Origin: Limnanthes douglasii subsp. nivea
Lineage: Eukaryota > Streptophyta > Magnoliopsida > Brassicales > Limnanthaceae
Length of the DNA: 64,000 nt
NCBI GenBank assembly: GCA_036936605.1
Contig: JAUPFV010000001.1
Span: 76,279,910-76,343,909, forward strand
Direction of reading: 5' to 3'
Part shown: piece after piece, positions 32,399-44,304 of the stretch
Position numbering within the stretch: position 1 is the stretch's first letter
Layout of the letters: each line of letters starts with the position of its first letter
Made by a program: the position numbers and the translations under genes
Notes under the pieces: model-generated
What the model saw: the letters and a program-made list of their open reading frames with translations, nothing else
Database searches by the model: none
What the model was told of the DNA's origin: nothing

Positions 32399-33809
32399 GC
32401 AGTAATACAGATGCACATCTAGGAAAATTTCTGCCAGCAAAGGTTTTAGCAGGCAGTAATAGACTTCTGTCACAATCTACTAAAACAAAGGTTTCAACTA
32501 AAATAATAAAGTCAATGCACAAAGCAGTTTTGATTGACAAACACAATGGAGTACTTACGCAATGTGGATTAGCATAAAACAACTAAAATGACAAAGTCAA
32601 TACTCTTATTTATACACCAGACGAAACATAAAATACCTCAAGCAACAAACTGGAAATGCAAGTGTCACTGAATTCAAACACATTCCCTTACCGGGTCAAA
32701 GTCCTCTCTTATTACTCCTCTACTCGGAGAAGCCTTCTTCACTTCAGCAATCAGACCAGGAAACCCGGTTCTCTGATAGGCTGCCTTAAGAGCACCAACA
32801 AAGTCCTTGGTGGGTGGAAGATTTTGCAGTTCTTTGCTCAGCTTATAAAGAGGCTTTTTCTCCTTCATCTGAGAAGTGACAGCAATCAATAAGTAGAATC
32901 AACTCACATAAATTCGGTAGAGCTCAAACAAAATGGTATAAAAAGACCGTTTACTTGTGCAACTTCAGTGTCCTTGTGCCATATGATCTGTTCTAGTATG
33001 TTGCGAGGAGTATTTCCCTCATTCTGCAACCTAAACTCAAAGGGTCCTACGTAATGCAGAGGAGGCCCTGTTGGAGGCCTTCTCCTTATTCTTATACCTT
33101 GAGCCTCAGCTACTTCGTTATGAAACATCCCCACTTCCCACTCCTTGATCTTAATAACAGTATCTTTATCTTCAGGTGGAGATACAATAGGTGACCCATC
33201 CTTAATATCGGACTGCCAGGAGATTAAAAATATATCACTTAGATCCAAAAACACTAATCGTATTGAATTCGAAAGACAAAACACTCAAAAACCACTTAGA
33301 TATCCAAAATAAAATCAACCTCACACGAGATCGAATGAATTCTTATTATCAAAACACACAAAGCAGCATATAAACGGCCAGTTTTTTCTATCCTCCTCAC
33401 ATTTCATCACCTCATGGAAACGTTCGACACAGTCGTATTTCAATTCAATACTAAGCATTCAAGGACCAACTTGTTTCTTTTCCAGAAAATTCAACTTCAC
33501 AAAAACATAACAAAGTCTTCTTGTTATGAATACATGTAACAAAGTGCTTTATCGCTCTCAAATTACACAATAATGCAAAATATAAAGTCGAAAGTTAGAA
33601 CAAGAACTCAAAGTTGTTGAGCAGATAGAAAAGAAGAAAAGAGATGTAACTTGTTGAGCTCGAATCGGAGAGAAAGACGAGGCATTACGTCTGTTAATGT
33701 CCATCGGAGACCGCCGGGCGGAGAAATGAGTAATACGATTGTGACTCGATGGAATCACCGGAGCTGAAATTCTAGGGCTTGCTCTTTGCGTAGACATCAA
33801 TCCCTCCAT

Positions 33810-33982
33810 TTTCGGTGAAACCTCAACGCCAGTTTCTTCAGTGAGGCTTTGCTCGATGATCGGTTAAGAATTAGGATTTCAAATAGGGAATTGGTGTCTT
33901 ATACTAGACCTGGATATATAGGATCACACCTACTGGGTTTTATTTGCTATATCTGTTTCTAAGTTATCTGTATTGTAAACTT
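33810..33982 (-). promoter_or_regulatory. IGPS copy 2 5' UTR/upstream region
   Basis: Aligns with 210-382. It is cut off from further upstream sequence by the 1.1-kb element that follows. Promoter role is inferred from position. Confidence 0.4.
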
Positions 33983-35097
33983 TAGCCAAAACTATTTCCC
34001 CATCAAAATTATTATTATTTCGCCCATAATTTGAAAAAACTTGTATGTTGTTATTTTCTCCATAAAAGAAAATACATATTTGCCTTTATACCCATTTTTT
34101 CTTAAAAAACTATTACACTAACATACTATTACCCATTCCCTACAACTAAACCCATTCTTCACAAAACAACGAAACGAGTACCTTACAAATTGAAGAGAGA
34201 GAAAAAGCTTGGAGAAGAAAATCTATTCTTCACAAAAGAGAGAGAAACTTGGTGAAGAAAACCCATTCTTCATTAAAGAGAGAGAAGTTTGGTGAAGAAA
34301 ACCCATTCTTCACAAAACCATTCGAAGAGAGAAGATAGAAGCCTTGGAAAAGGTATGAATTCTTCATTTTTCTTTGCTTTTTCATTTTCGATTAGGGTTT
34401 GGTTTGGAAAAGTTTTCTGCAATTTTTAAAATGCATCGAGCATGTTTATCGGATGATGTTTTTAACGGGACCAGAAATGTTTGCAACTGATTCCGAGTGG
34501 CCCTCTCGGAATCAGTTGCACATTTTTTTGGAAAACTTGCAACTGATTCCGAGTGGCCCACTTGGAATCAGTTGCAACTTGGTTCAAACTTAAGACATCT
34601 GATTCCGAGTGACCCTCTCGGAATCAGATGCACATTTTTTTTAAAAAAATTACACCTGATTCCTAATGCCCGACTCGGAAATAGTTTTTTTCTTTCAGAA
34701 CTATAAAAATCGGGTTTAGCTGAAAAAAATAAGTTTCAAAATAGGTATTTTCAAGCTACGAAGTTGTAAAACGTAAAAACAAGTTTAAATTATCTTGTTT
34801 GTCGATTGAGTGTTGTTCTCCGGTTTTGTTTGGGTTTCTTGATTTTCCATAATTAATCTTCAATAAAATTGAAGTTCTTTGTTTTAGGGTTAATTTTAGA
34901 GGTATAATCATATATCTTGGATTAAAGTTAGGTTAATGTTGTGTTTTTTCATATAAGACTATCTATTAGATAAATGGCATCTAGTGATAAATTTAAAATA
35001 AAAATAAGGGTAATTTGGTAAAAGCAAGTCACTAGTGTTTTTGAAAGTTTGAAAGATGGAGGAAATAAAAAATAACATGGAGGAAATAGCTTTGGCC
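33983..35097. mobile_element. Non-autonomous DNA transposon in IGPS upstream region
   Basis: Ends are an imperfect ~22-bp inverted repeat (AGCCAAAACTATTTCC at the left; right end reverse-complemented GGCCAAAGCTATTTCC), flanked by AACTT at 33978-33982 and 35098-35102. The paralogous site near 388 is empty: TACTTCATTTCGCAAAG runs on without interruption. It has no transposase. Inside are purine-rich repeats (34150-34350) and a hairpin array (34480-34690). Superfamily not assigned. Confidence 0.65.
34480..34690. repeat. Array of GATTCCGAGTGGCCC hairpin units
   Basis: Four units, each an inverted repeat such as GATTCCGAGTGGCCCTCTCG followed by GAATCAG, spaced about 60 bp. The arms vary but complementarity is kept (ACTCGGAAT-type partners). 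Frames through it are repeat artefacts. Confidence 0.7.
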
Positions 35098-35345
35098 AAC
35101 TTCATTTCGCAAAGGAGTGAGTGCGCATACAAAAATCCAAATATAATAATAACTTAACTATTGTATTAGGGTCAAACTATACAAGGGATCGTTTTTATTC
35201 TATTTCTAACAATTTTGTTAGATTTTTTTTAAAATTTTAGACTATTTTATATTTTTTCAACTGAACGATCTAAAATGTGGTTTGATCTACGAGTCAAATT
35301 GTAATGTTGGGAACTCAAAACAAACACAGAAAACAAAGCCTTTAC

Positions 35346-35454
35346 CGGATATAGCTCAAGCAAGGGACTGGAAATGCAAGTGTCACAGAAAACAAACACA
35401 TGCCCTTACCGGGTCAAAGTCATCTCTTATTATTCCTCTACTCGGAGAAGACAT
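35346..35454 (-). pseudogene. IGPS exon 3 fragment
   Basis: Aligns with 32635-32733: the 3' end of IGPS exon 3 (SPSRGIIRDDFDP, donor CCG|GTAAGG) and the adjoining intron. It is followed by a partial second repeat of GCTCAAGCAAGAGACTGGAG. It is too short to be a gene and lies upstream of the main IGPS copy, so it came from another duplication event. Confidence 0.8.
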
Positions 35455-35509
35455 ATCATAAAATAGCTCAAGCAAGAGACTGGAGAAGACATAGCATAAA
35501 GTAGCATAA

Positions 35510-38500
35510 AACATGGGACAAGTTAAACAATCTGTACCAAGAACAATATTTGAATCAATTAATGAAAGAACCAACATATATTATTGTACTTATCATAAGG
35601 ATCATGGTCTTCAAATGAGAGATTATCTTTAGTTAATAGATTAAGGCGAGCTTGTTAAGTTTATTAAAGGAACCAATTGTGAGAGAAGAGATGGAAGAAC
35701 TACATGAGACATTATAAAACTATAACAAATTGATAAATATGAGCTTTGTATAATTTTAGCGCGAGACGCTTTATCTAGGACGACACATTCATCAAGAAAA
35801 AAGTACATAAATTTTTTGAAAGTTCATTTTATAGACGGCGATTCATCTATGCATCTATATAAGAATCTTGGTTTGACATTGTCATTCACTGATGATGATT
35901 CAAGAGGATTGATAACACCATATGATTAAGTTTTTGGTGACTTTAAAGACTGCTAAGGTATTATAAGAAGGGTCATTATTGAGAAATTTTTTGGTTTAAA
36001 TGGTAGCAACGCTGGTGTTGTTTTGATTACTTTATATGGGGAATAAACTAAACAAGTTATTCATCAATACATGATATAAAGTACTATTTCCCGTTCCATA
36101 ATTCTTGTGGAAACGGTCCACATATATCGGGTATATATCAATGTTAAGACTTCAGTTGCTCTATATTCTCATACTCTTTTAGTTTGGGTTTGTTTCTTGT
36201 TGATACACTCAATACATGTACCGAAAGCAGAGTAGTCTAGAGGACCCAATAACCTTCAACTACAAGCTTTTCCAACCTATTAAAAAGTTTAAAGGATTTT
36301 TCAGACTTAGTGATTTTCAGACTTAGTAATTTTGTTTCGTATACGTTGTGCAATCATGGAAATATTGTGATTATTAACAATACGTAATAAATAAAAATTA
36401 TCTTATTTTATCAAAACAATCACATTTTTTAAACCATACACTCCTCATAAAGGTCTACCATGATTGCCTTCTACATTTTCCTAAAGGCAGATATTTCAAA
36501 AATATGCTCACAAATTTTCCCTTTGTCATTTTACTTTTTAGTAGAGAGCTCATTTATAAGGTGTTGCATCTCTACCTTTTTGTTGTTAGCAAAGACTTTC
36601 TCGACTTCTACAAGAAAGATCGTAGTTGTAATAGCATTGTTCGGGACAGCCCCGCACAGTGCTACTGGGAATCCCTATAACATAAGACCCATGCATAACT
36701 TATTTGACTTCTCTTATTTTTTTTAATCTCCTTAGTTTCTTCTGGTGTACTTTCCAGACTAACAACAAAGGGTCTGCGGGTGGGTCATAGCATGGTCATA
36801 CTTATGTATAAATAGATACATCAGTTTATCCTTTTTCCATAAGGTAAAATCAGAATAATCTAACACGGATGTACGATTTTCCAAAATTAGGTAACCCAAG
36901 CACTAGAAAAAAAACAAATAACACACACAACACATTTAGAGTCATGACATATAACTTAATAACACGCACTAACATGGTATCATACTAAGATGCATTTTGT
37001 AAAGTTTAAGTAAAATACCATGACCATATTTTTTAATGTTCTAAATAGAAGTGAAACCCTAGGGCTGATTTTACTTAAATTAAAATAACCATAATTTAAT
37101 TTTCTTATATATCCGTGAAACCTATTGAGGGCTGATTTCACCTACTTAAAATAAAAATATTACAAGGATGAATCTAATTTTCCTAAGTATCGGTGCAATC
37201 TTTCGGACGATCGATTTTACCTATTTAAAATTAAATACACTACAAATACCATTTTATGTAAGTCTTTTCTGTCCATGATAACTTTAAACCCAAACCTTGA
37301 CCTTTCGGATGACCGATAATAACTCAATTTATATTAATCCTCAAACATTTCGAAACCTAGAATCCTCAAATATATTAATTTTGACCTTATAACGGATGTT
37401 TAAATTAATTCTAATGTTCACTTACTGATCTTCGAAACCTTTATCATGTATATCAATTTAACATTCAAATAGAGAATAATTTATTTTACAATTATACATC
37501 CAATAAATAGCATGCCCAAACATATAACTTTATGAAACAAATCATATAATTCAATTTAAATTAATTGAATTAAACACATATATGATCCGGACTTTTTAAA
37601 GTTAATTATTAATTAATTTAAATTGAATTCTATGATAGCTTTCATAAAGCTATGTGGTTGGGTATGCTATTTATCTACTTAAAATTAATTGGTTCAGTTT
37701 CATATCGGATATATCGGTTTACCGATTTTGTCAGTTTGGTTGCTAATCGGTTTTACTGGTTTATCGGGTTTTATCGGTTCGGTTCCAAACCGGTTTTATT
37801 GTTTCTGTTCTCTATCGGTTTCGGTTTTTAAGATAGAACCGCGAATCGAACCGTTAAGGATCCGTCCAGTTTTTATCGATTCAGTTATGGTTTTCGATTG
37901 TCCGAAACCGTTGATGACCCTAGATATGAGAGATATGAGATGTAGCACTGAAAAAACATCTCTTTCAGGTGTAAGTCACTCATGAAATATCTCAAAAGAG
38001 GTCCGTTATCCGTCTATACGATGGTTTGTGCCATTTTATACAAATGTCTATAGAAAACAATCATTTAGTTGGTAGTGAAATAATGGAAGAGAGAGTAGTG
38101 TTATCTTTTAGTGCAAGACAACTAGAAAAGTCTAGTTAGCATAGGATATCAAACCAAAGAGACGTAGAAAGTATAATGACTTTTAGTTGGTAAAATTAGA
38201 GGTGTTATCGATCCGGTTCGGTCCGGGATTTGACGGAACCGGACCAGACCGTTAAGTTTTCGGTTCGGTCCGATTCGGTTCGGTTCCAGTTCCGGTTCGG
38301 TCCGAGTTTGGTTCGATCTCATTTCGGTCAGTTTCAGTTCGGTCTGGTTTCGGTTCGGTCCATTATCGGTTCGGTTTCGGTCTATTTTGGTCTGCTTAAA
38401 AAAATTAAATTTAATTATAATTTAATTTTAAATTTTTTAACTTAAATAAAAAAAATAAAAATAAAAATTTAGAAGTTAATGTTTGATTTTTATTAAAAAT

Positions 38501-39000
38501 TGGTAATTAACTATTAATTTTGGTGATATAATATATAAAGAATAATAATAGCAAAATAGTCGATTCTAACGGTTTTATTGGTTCGGTTCCGTATCGATTC
38601 TATCGGTTTACCGATCTTATCTGTTCGGTTCCATATCAGTTCTACCGGTTTATCAGTTTTATCGGTTTGGTTCCTCACCGATTTTTCTATTTTGATTACT
38701 TATCGGTTTCAATTTTGAAAATGGAACGTGAACCGGACCGTTAAGGTTCGGTCCGGTTCTTGGTCCAGTTTTATAGGTTTAGTTCCGGTCCGATTCTTGA
38801 TCCGGTTCTCGGTTCTTAGAACCGTTGACAGCCCTAGATAAAACAATGCATTCATACATTAAACCAAACCATATGTTTGATAAAATAATTTTGTCAATTA
38901 TGATTTAGTCACGGACTATAAATTTAATGCGTGTTTGTCTCACTACTTTATTACTGTCACCTTCTTTTTTAAATTTATGTGGACTTTTTAACAAGACAAC
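35510..39000. mobile_element. Composite repeat unit, copy B
   Basis: Same order as unit A: Ty3 gag/protease scrap (35510-36050, plus), Copia remnant (36060-36860, minus; the protease part is deleted near 36430), AT-rich DNA, then one arm with GGTTCGGTT-type sequence (37440-38190). A separate 640-bp GGTTCGGT element at 38196-38838 interrupts the arm. Leads straight into an LSMT-like stub at 39187. Confidence 0.6.
38196..38838. repeat. GGTTCGGTCCGG-rich element (copy 1)
   Basis: Starts AGGTGTTATCGATCCGG and ends CGTTGACAGCCCTAG. Both ends are dense in GGTTCGGT(C/T)CGG runs in opposite senses around an AT-rich middle. Second copy at 55195-55833. The open frames rich in Phe, Arg and Ser here are translation of the repeat. 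Confidence 0.7.
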
Positions 39001-39186
39001 TGGAAAAGGAGAAAGTAGAATATAATTTATTGTTGCCATCTACTTTTTAGTGGAAGACAGTTGATAAAAACTGAAGGTAACAAAAGTGAACGAGTAAAGC
39101 TGGATCTTTTAAACTACCACCGAGCATTTTCTACTTTCCCAAACAGGATACGGTCTTTCTCTATTGCGCGCGCTTAGTGCTCATCA

Positions 39187-39284
39187 ATGGCCGAAACTCT
39201 CAGAACCTTCCACACGGTACTCCTGCCCACATTCTCAGTCCCCACCAAAGCCCAACGCCAGCACCATGCTACCCAGACCACCAC
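39187..39284 (+). pseudogene. LSMT-like gene, 5' stub (copy 2)
   Basis: Starts MAETLRTFHTVLLPTFSVPTK and matches the transit-peptide region of the LSMT-like gene at 7728-7790, then departs after CACCATGCT. It gives the probable true start of the family, which the longer copy at 7.7 kb has lost. No later exon follows. Confidence 0.75.
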
Positions 39285-39677
39285 AACTTAGGTGTAAAAC
39301 CGATCTTGCTAACTTTAGCCATAGATTTTTTTATTTCACTTTATAAAAATATAATATAACTCGCAATCGGTTTTCACAATATGACCAATGACCATCTTAT
39401 ACCAAGGATAAACCTCCATCATTAACTTTTTAAATATTAATTCCTTCATACTAATAATAATAATAATAATAAAACTTGACATGATCATATTTCCAAGGAC
39501 TCACACATAAAGTATTACATTCTCTAACAACATTAAAATGCAGTAACGGTTGTGTGTTAGTTGTACTTGTGGGATTCATATATATTTTTCTTTGAATATA
39601 CATACATACGTTTCATTTAGTACTTGAGATACTTCGGCTCGTATTACCAAAATGGTATAAAGAACCACATTATTTAC
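39285..39677. other. Spacer with (TAA)n microsatellite
   Basis: AT-rich. A short TAA/AAT microsatellite is near 39450. No gene seen. Confidence 0.4.
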
Positions 39678-39888
39678 TATTAAAAAACAAAGAGAGAAGT
39701 AGCCGCAGAAAGCGGCTAGGGTTTTGTGTTTGTTAGAAAATATTTCTTTTTTTATTGAACTATTTTTTATAATGCAAACCTAACTAAGGCTCTCAAGGTC
39801 TATACAAGGAAACTTAATACACTGAATATTCTAACAAAAGGTTATACAAAGTCACTGGAGGAAGATAAATGCACTGAATATTCTAACA
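39678..39888 (-). repeat. Copia 3 3' LTR
   Basis: Partner of 44305-44505. It lacks the AATATATAGAGAACTTAGAG segment present in the other copy. Confidence 0.85.
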
Positions 39889-42800
39889 TTCCCCCTTAAG
39901 TTGTGTAGTGGGATCACCAATACCCAACTTGGATAAAACTGATTCGAATGTTCTTGCAGCAACCGCTTTTGTCAGGATGTCTGCCAGGTTGTCTTCGGAT
40001 CTAACAAACGGAAGTTCGACTGTCCCATCTTGAATCTTTTCTTTTATGAAGTGTCTATCTATTTCAACATGCTTTGTTTTATCGTGTTGTACCGGGTATT
40101 CAGAAATTTTAATCGCAGCTTTATTATCGCACATTAACTGAGTTGGACACTTCAGAGGGGATCCGATTTCTTTCATTATCTTCTTTAACCAAAGTATCTC
40201 GGTAATCCCCTTAACGATTCCTCTAAATTCTGATTCAGCACTTGACAGTGATATTACTTTCTGTTTATTACTTCTCCAAGTCACCAAGTTACCTCTAAGA
40301 AGAGTAAAGTAGCCAGCAGTTGATCGTTTGTCGTTAGGATTCCCTCTCCAATCAGCATCTGTGAATACTTCAACATCAAGGTGTCCATTTTTCTTAAAAA
40401 ATTATGCCTCTTCCTGGTGTGCCTTTGAGATACCGAATAATCCTCATTACTTCCTCCATATGGTGTTCCTGAGGATGATGCATGAACTGGCTAACTACTC
40501 CCACCGCGTATGCAATGTCGGGTCGAGTGTGAGCCATGTAAATCAATTTTCCAACCAAAATTTGGTACCTTTCTTTACTCGCTGATCTGGCCCCTTCAAT
40601 TATCTTTAGTTTGAGATTCACAACCATAGGAGTGTCATTTGGTTTGCAATCCACCATGCCAACTTCAGCTAATAAATCCAATATATATTTCCATTGGGAG
40701 ATATAAATCCCTCCTCTTGACCTAAGAACCTCGATTCCTAGGAAATACTTCAATCCCCCAAGGTCTTTCATTTCGAACTCCTTGAAAAGGTTTTTCCTAA
40801 GAGAGCTAATTTCTTCTTCGTCATTCCCCGTTATAATCATATCGTCGACATATATTATAAGATAAGTGACTAATTCTTCTCTCTCTTTTTGTAAAACAAG
40901 GTATGATCCCCATTACTCTGTTTGTAGCTATACTACTTCATTGCCATTGTAAATCTCCGAAACCAAGCACGATGAGACTGTTTGAGCCCATATAATGCCT
41001 TTTTCAGTTTACATACCTCATTTTCTTGAAAACCATCAGAGAACCCTGGTGGAGGTTCTATATATACCTCTTCTTCCAAGTCCCCATGTAAGAAAGCATT
41101 CTTTACATCAAATTGATGAAGAGGCCAATCTTTATTCGCATCTATTGAAAGTAAAACTCTAATAGTGTCAATCTTTGCAACCGGAGAGAACGTTTCAGAG
41201 TAGTCTATACCATATGTTTGTGTATATCATTTGGCAACCAATCTTGCCTTGTGTCGCTCAATGGTGCCATCGGATTTATATTTTATATTAAACACCCATC
41301 TACACCCGACTACTTTCTTCCCTTGTGGTAACACACACTTCTCACATGTACCATTCTTTTTTAGAGCTTCCATTTCGGTATTCATTGCCTCATGCCATTC
41401 AATCATCTTCTTAGCTTCTTGAGCTGTTTTCGGGATTTGTTCAGAGAGAATAGTAGCTAAAAACGCCTTTGCAATCTTCGTCATTCCTTTCTTGTCCGTT
41501 TTTACCGGATATGTAGAAGCACGAGGAACGTGTTCCGGTGAATACCGGTCAGGAGGAACCCCTCTATTTTTTCTTGGGGAAAGAACCGGAGTTTGAGTTT
41601 CAATAAATGAACTTCGTGAAATGTCATGGTCAGTAGCATTTTGTGAATTATGACATTGTAAATTGTTTACCTCTTTATGGACATTTTCTTCGGCTGATTC
41701 GCTGGTAGTATCCATGGCATTTATTTCTTGTTGGACATTGTCTTCATGAGAATCATTGGTGGTAAGAACTGCCTCGTCAGTCTCAATTATGTTGGAAGAG
41801 GCGTGTTCGGTGGCGCCATCTACCGACTCCGTCGGCACATCCTCAAAGTAACTTTCATATAACAACCAGTCGAGTGATTCACTTACTTTCTCCCCCTGAG
41901 CATGAGATTGGTGGTCAAAAAAATAATCGGATTCTAAGAAGTCACAGTCCATGGTGACATGGATTGGATGAGTAATCGGATTGTAACACCGATATCCCAT
42001 TTGATGAACACCGTACCCAACGAATACACACTTTTCAGCACACAGATTAAGTTTGTTTCGACTAGTTTTAGGGATATGAACAAACACTGAACAACCAAAG
42101 ACACGAGGTGGTAAAGTCATAACAGATGGAATTGTAACTTGGGTGGCAAGCATTTGTAATGGAGTTTTATTTCCTAGACATCGGGTTGGTAGACGATTTG
42201 CAAGATACGTAGCTGTAGCAAGAGCTTCTGGCCAAAGAGAATGAGGAACTCTAGATTCAATCATAATAACACGAGTTTTTTCAAGTAAAGTACGATTTTT
42301 TCGTTCTGAAGTGTCGTTTTGTTGATGTGTGTTTGGACAAGTGGTTTGATGGATAAGACCATTTGTTTTGAAAAAATTATGCATTGTTTGGTTGACAAAC
42401 TCTATTCCATTATCAGAACGGAGAATCTGTAGTTTTTTTTCAAATTGAGTCAAAATCATTTTGTAAGAACAAACAAATATTTCTGGTACTTCCGATTTAT
42501 GTTTCATGAAGTATATCCAAGTCATTCTTGAGAAATCATCCACAAATAAAACAAAGTATCTGATTTGATTGTTAGTGAAATTTGGTGTTGGCCCCCAAAC
42601 ATCAGAATGGATTAGCGAAAAAGCATAATTAACTCTAGTATTACTTTGATTAAATGAGACCCTATGATTTTTTACAAGAATGCAGGTTTCACATATCTCA
42701 TGAATGGAATTATTTAAAAAAAAGCTAGGAAACAAACTTTTAAGATAGCTAAAAGAAGGATGACCAAGTCGTCGGTGCCATAACCAAAGTTGTCTTTCGG

Positions 42801-44255
42801 TTGTTCCGTGAGCAAGCATGACATGTCCCTTATGAACTACCTCATCAACATAATAGAGACCTCCTTGTTCAGTACCATGTCCAATGATCTCCTTCGTACG
42901 AATGTCCTGTTAAATGCAAAAAAATGGATACATAAGAACCACACAGTTGAGTTGTTTTGTCACTTGACTAACATATAATAACTTTAAGGATAGTGAAGAA
43001 ATGTATATGTAGTTTTCAATTTCCATTTTTCCGAAAAAATAATTGAACCTCCCCCTTTGACTTCACAAATTTCTCCCCTAGCAGTCTCAATATGGGACTT
43101 CTTTGGAGATGACATGTCACCAAAGTCTTTAGGATCATAAGACATGTTGTCCGTAGCCCCGCAATCAAAGATCCAATTCATTGATTTCTCAAACCCTTTA
43201 TCTCCAAGATTTTTATAGGAGTTCGCCGCCATTCCTCCAAAACCAATGCCACTTCCTTGCTCATTTTTAGTCGGATCTTCACCGCCACTTGTAGACGAAA
43301 CCCGTTTGACATTAGATCTGAAACGCTGGTTATTTTTCTCCTTATGACCGTCCTCCCACCATTCTGGATAGCCAACCAGCTGGAAACATGTCTCTTTAGT
43401 GTGTTTCTTCATCCCACAATGAGTGCAATACAACTTGGATTTATCTTCTTTCTCTTTTAATCGGAATTTAAACCTCTGTGCAGAATCTTTAACAGTCAAA
43501 CCCATTCCAATTTCAATTGAGTCACTATCAGAAGAACTTGATTTTAGTATATTAAGCCTGGCCACTTCCCTTCGTATTATAGCATATGTTGTTTCCACAG
43601 AAGGAAGAGGATTTTTTTTCAGGATATCTCTCTTGACTGGTTCCAGCTTGTCATTAATCACCATTAGCAATTGATAGAGTCTTTGTTCTTGAATCTTCTT
43701 ATTATAGATTTGAATGTCTTCTGGGTCTTTTATAGGGTTCGGATCTCGCCTGTCTATAGACATCCAGATGTTCTGCAGTTTGGTCCACAAGTCTTCTAGT
43801 GTATCAGACCCTTGCCTTAATGAATTAGCCCTCTTATGAAGGTCAAACACCTGTAACAATCTGTACCAGAACCGTATGTGGTGGCTAACCCATCCCAGAG
43901 GGCTTTTGCAGTGGGATATTGCGAGACATTATTCACCAAGCTGGATTCAAGATTCTGGATAATCCATGTGAAAAACACATTGATCATCTTGTTCCCACCT
44001 TGTATATGTTTTGTCAGTTTTGGATGGAGGTGTCGGCTCCCCTGTAATGTGAGAACCTCTCCCCCTTCCCCCAATTGCTTTCTTCATTAGGTTTGCCCAT
44101 AAGGCATAGTTGTCACCACCGAGTTTAATCCCTAGGGATAAATTCTCGGGGTTAGTTGTTTGTTGTTGTATTCCGAGACCATTTCTCAGAATGGCAGCAA
44201 TCTGCATTGTTAATTCATTAGGGATTTGACTGACCATGACTTCATTGCCAGCCAT
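39883..44255 (-). pseudogene. Copia 3 gag-pol, nearly complete
   Basis: Read right to left: gag from ATG at 44255 (LSLGIKLGGDNYALW), shifts near 43950-43860, gag continuing with zinc knuckle CTHCGMKKHTKETC near 43430, protease FDCGATDNMS near 43160, an in-frame 530-codon block 42819-41227 holding the pre-integrase zinc region (HRRLGHPSF...CETC), the integrase core (DVWG, LRSDNG, ERKN) and the start of reverse transcriptase, then after a break near 41227 the rest of reverse transcriptase (YVDD coding bases straddle another break near 40850) and RNase H to 39883 (ADILTKAV). At least four lesions. It keeps the pre-integrase region that Copia 2 lost. Confidence 0.9.
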
Positions 44256-44304
44256 CTTTGTTGAAGATGTTCAGAATTCCCAGAATTACACGTGCTCTGA
44301 TACC

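Larger units (their letters stand above)
28617..33809 (-). pseudogene. IGPS: Indole-3-glycerol phosphate synthase (copy 2), broken
   Basis: Plastid enzyme of tryptophan synthesis, converting CdRP to indole-3-glycerol phosphate. Exons: 33651-33809 (transit peptide), 32955-33212, 32692-32868 ([14 protein letters not shown], phosphate/substrate loop with the catalytic Lys), 29890-29964 (GGAACLSVLTD), 29722-29766, 29455-29619 (LLCKEF...[11 protein letters not shown]), 28972-29050 (GIDLIGINNR), 28765-28847 (ETFELDI) and 28617-28666. Phases agree until the end. Three lesions: exon 5 (29766) is preceded by AT where AG is needed; exon 9 is 50 nt where 51 are expected, breaking the phosphate-binding VVGESG segment; and the last exon (LVGESxx helix and C-terminus) is missing, replaced by the fold-back. 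Intron 3 (2.7 kb) holds a RhoGDI fragment. It may be transcribed, but an intact barrel is not expected. Confidence 0.9.

Noticed and set aside
37689..38445. Frames rich in Phe, Arg, Ser and Gly (also 54428-54745, 55069-55377, 55654-55921)
   Set aside because: They translate GGTTCGGT-type repeats and occur in both senses.
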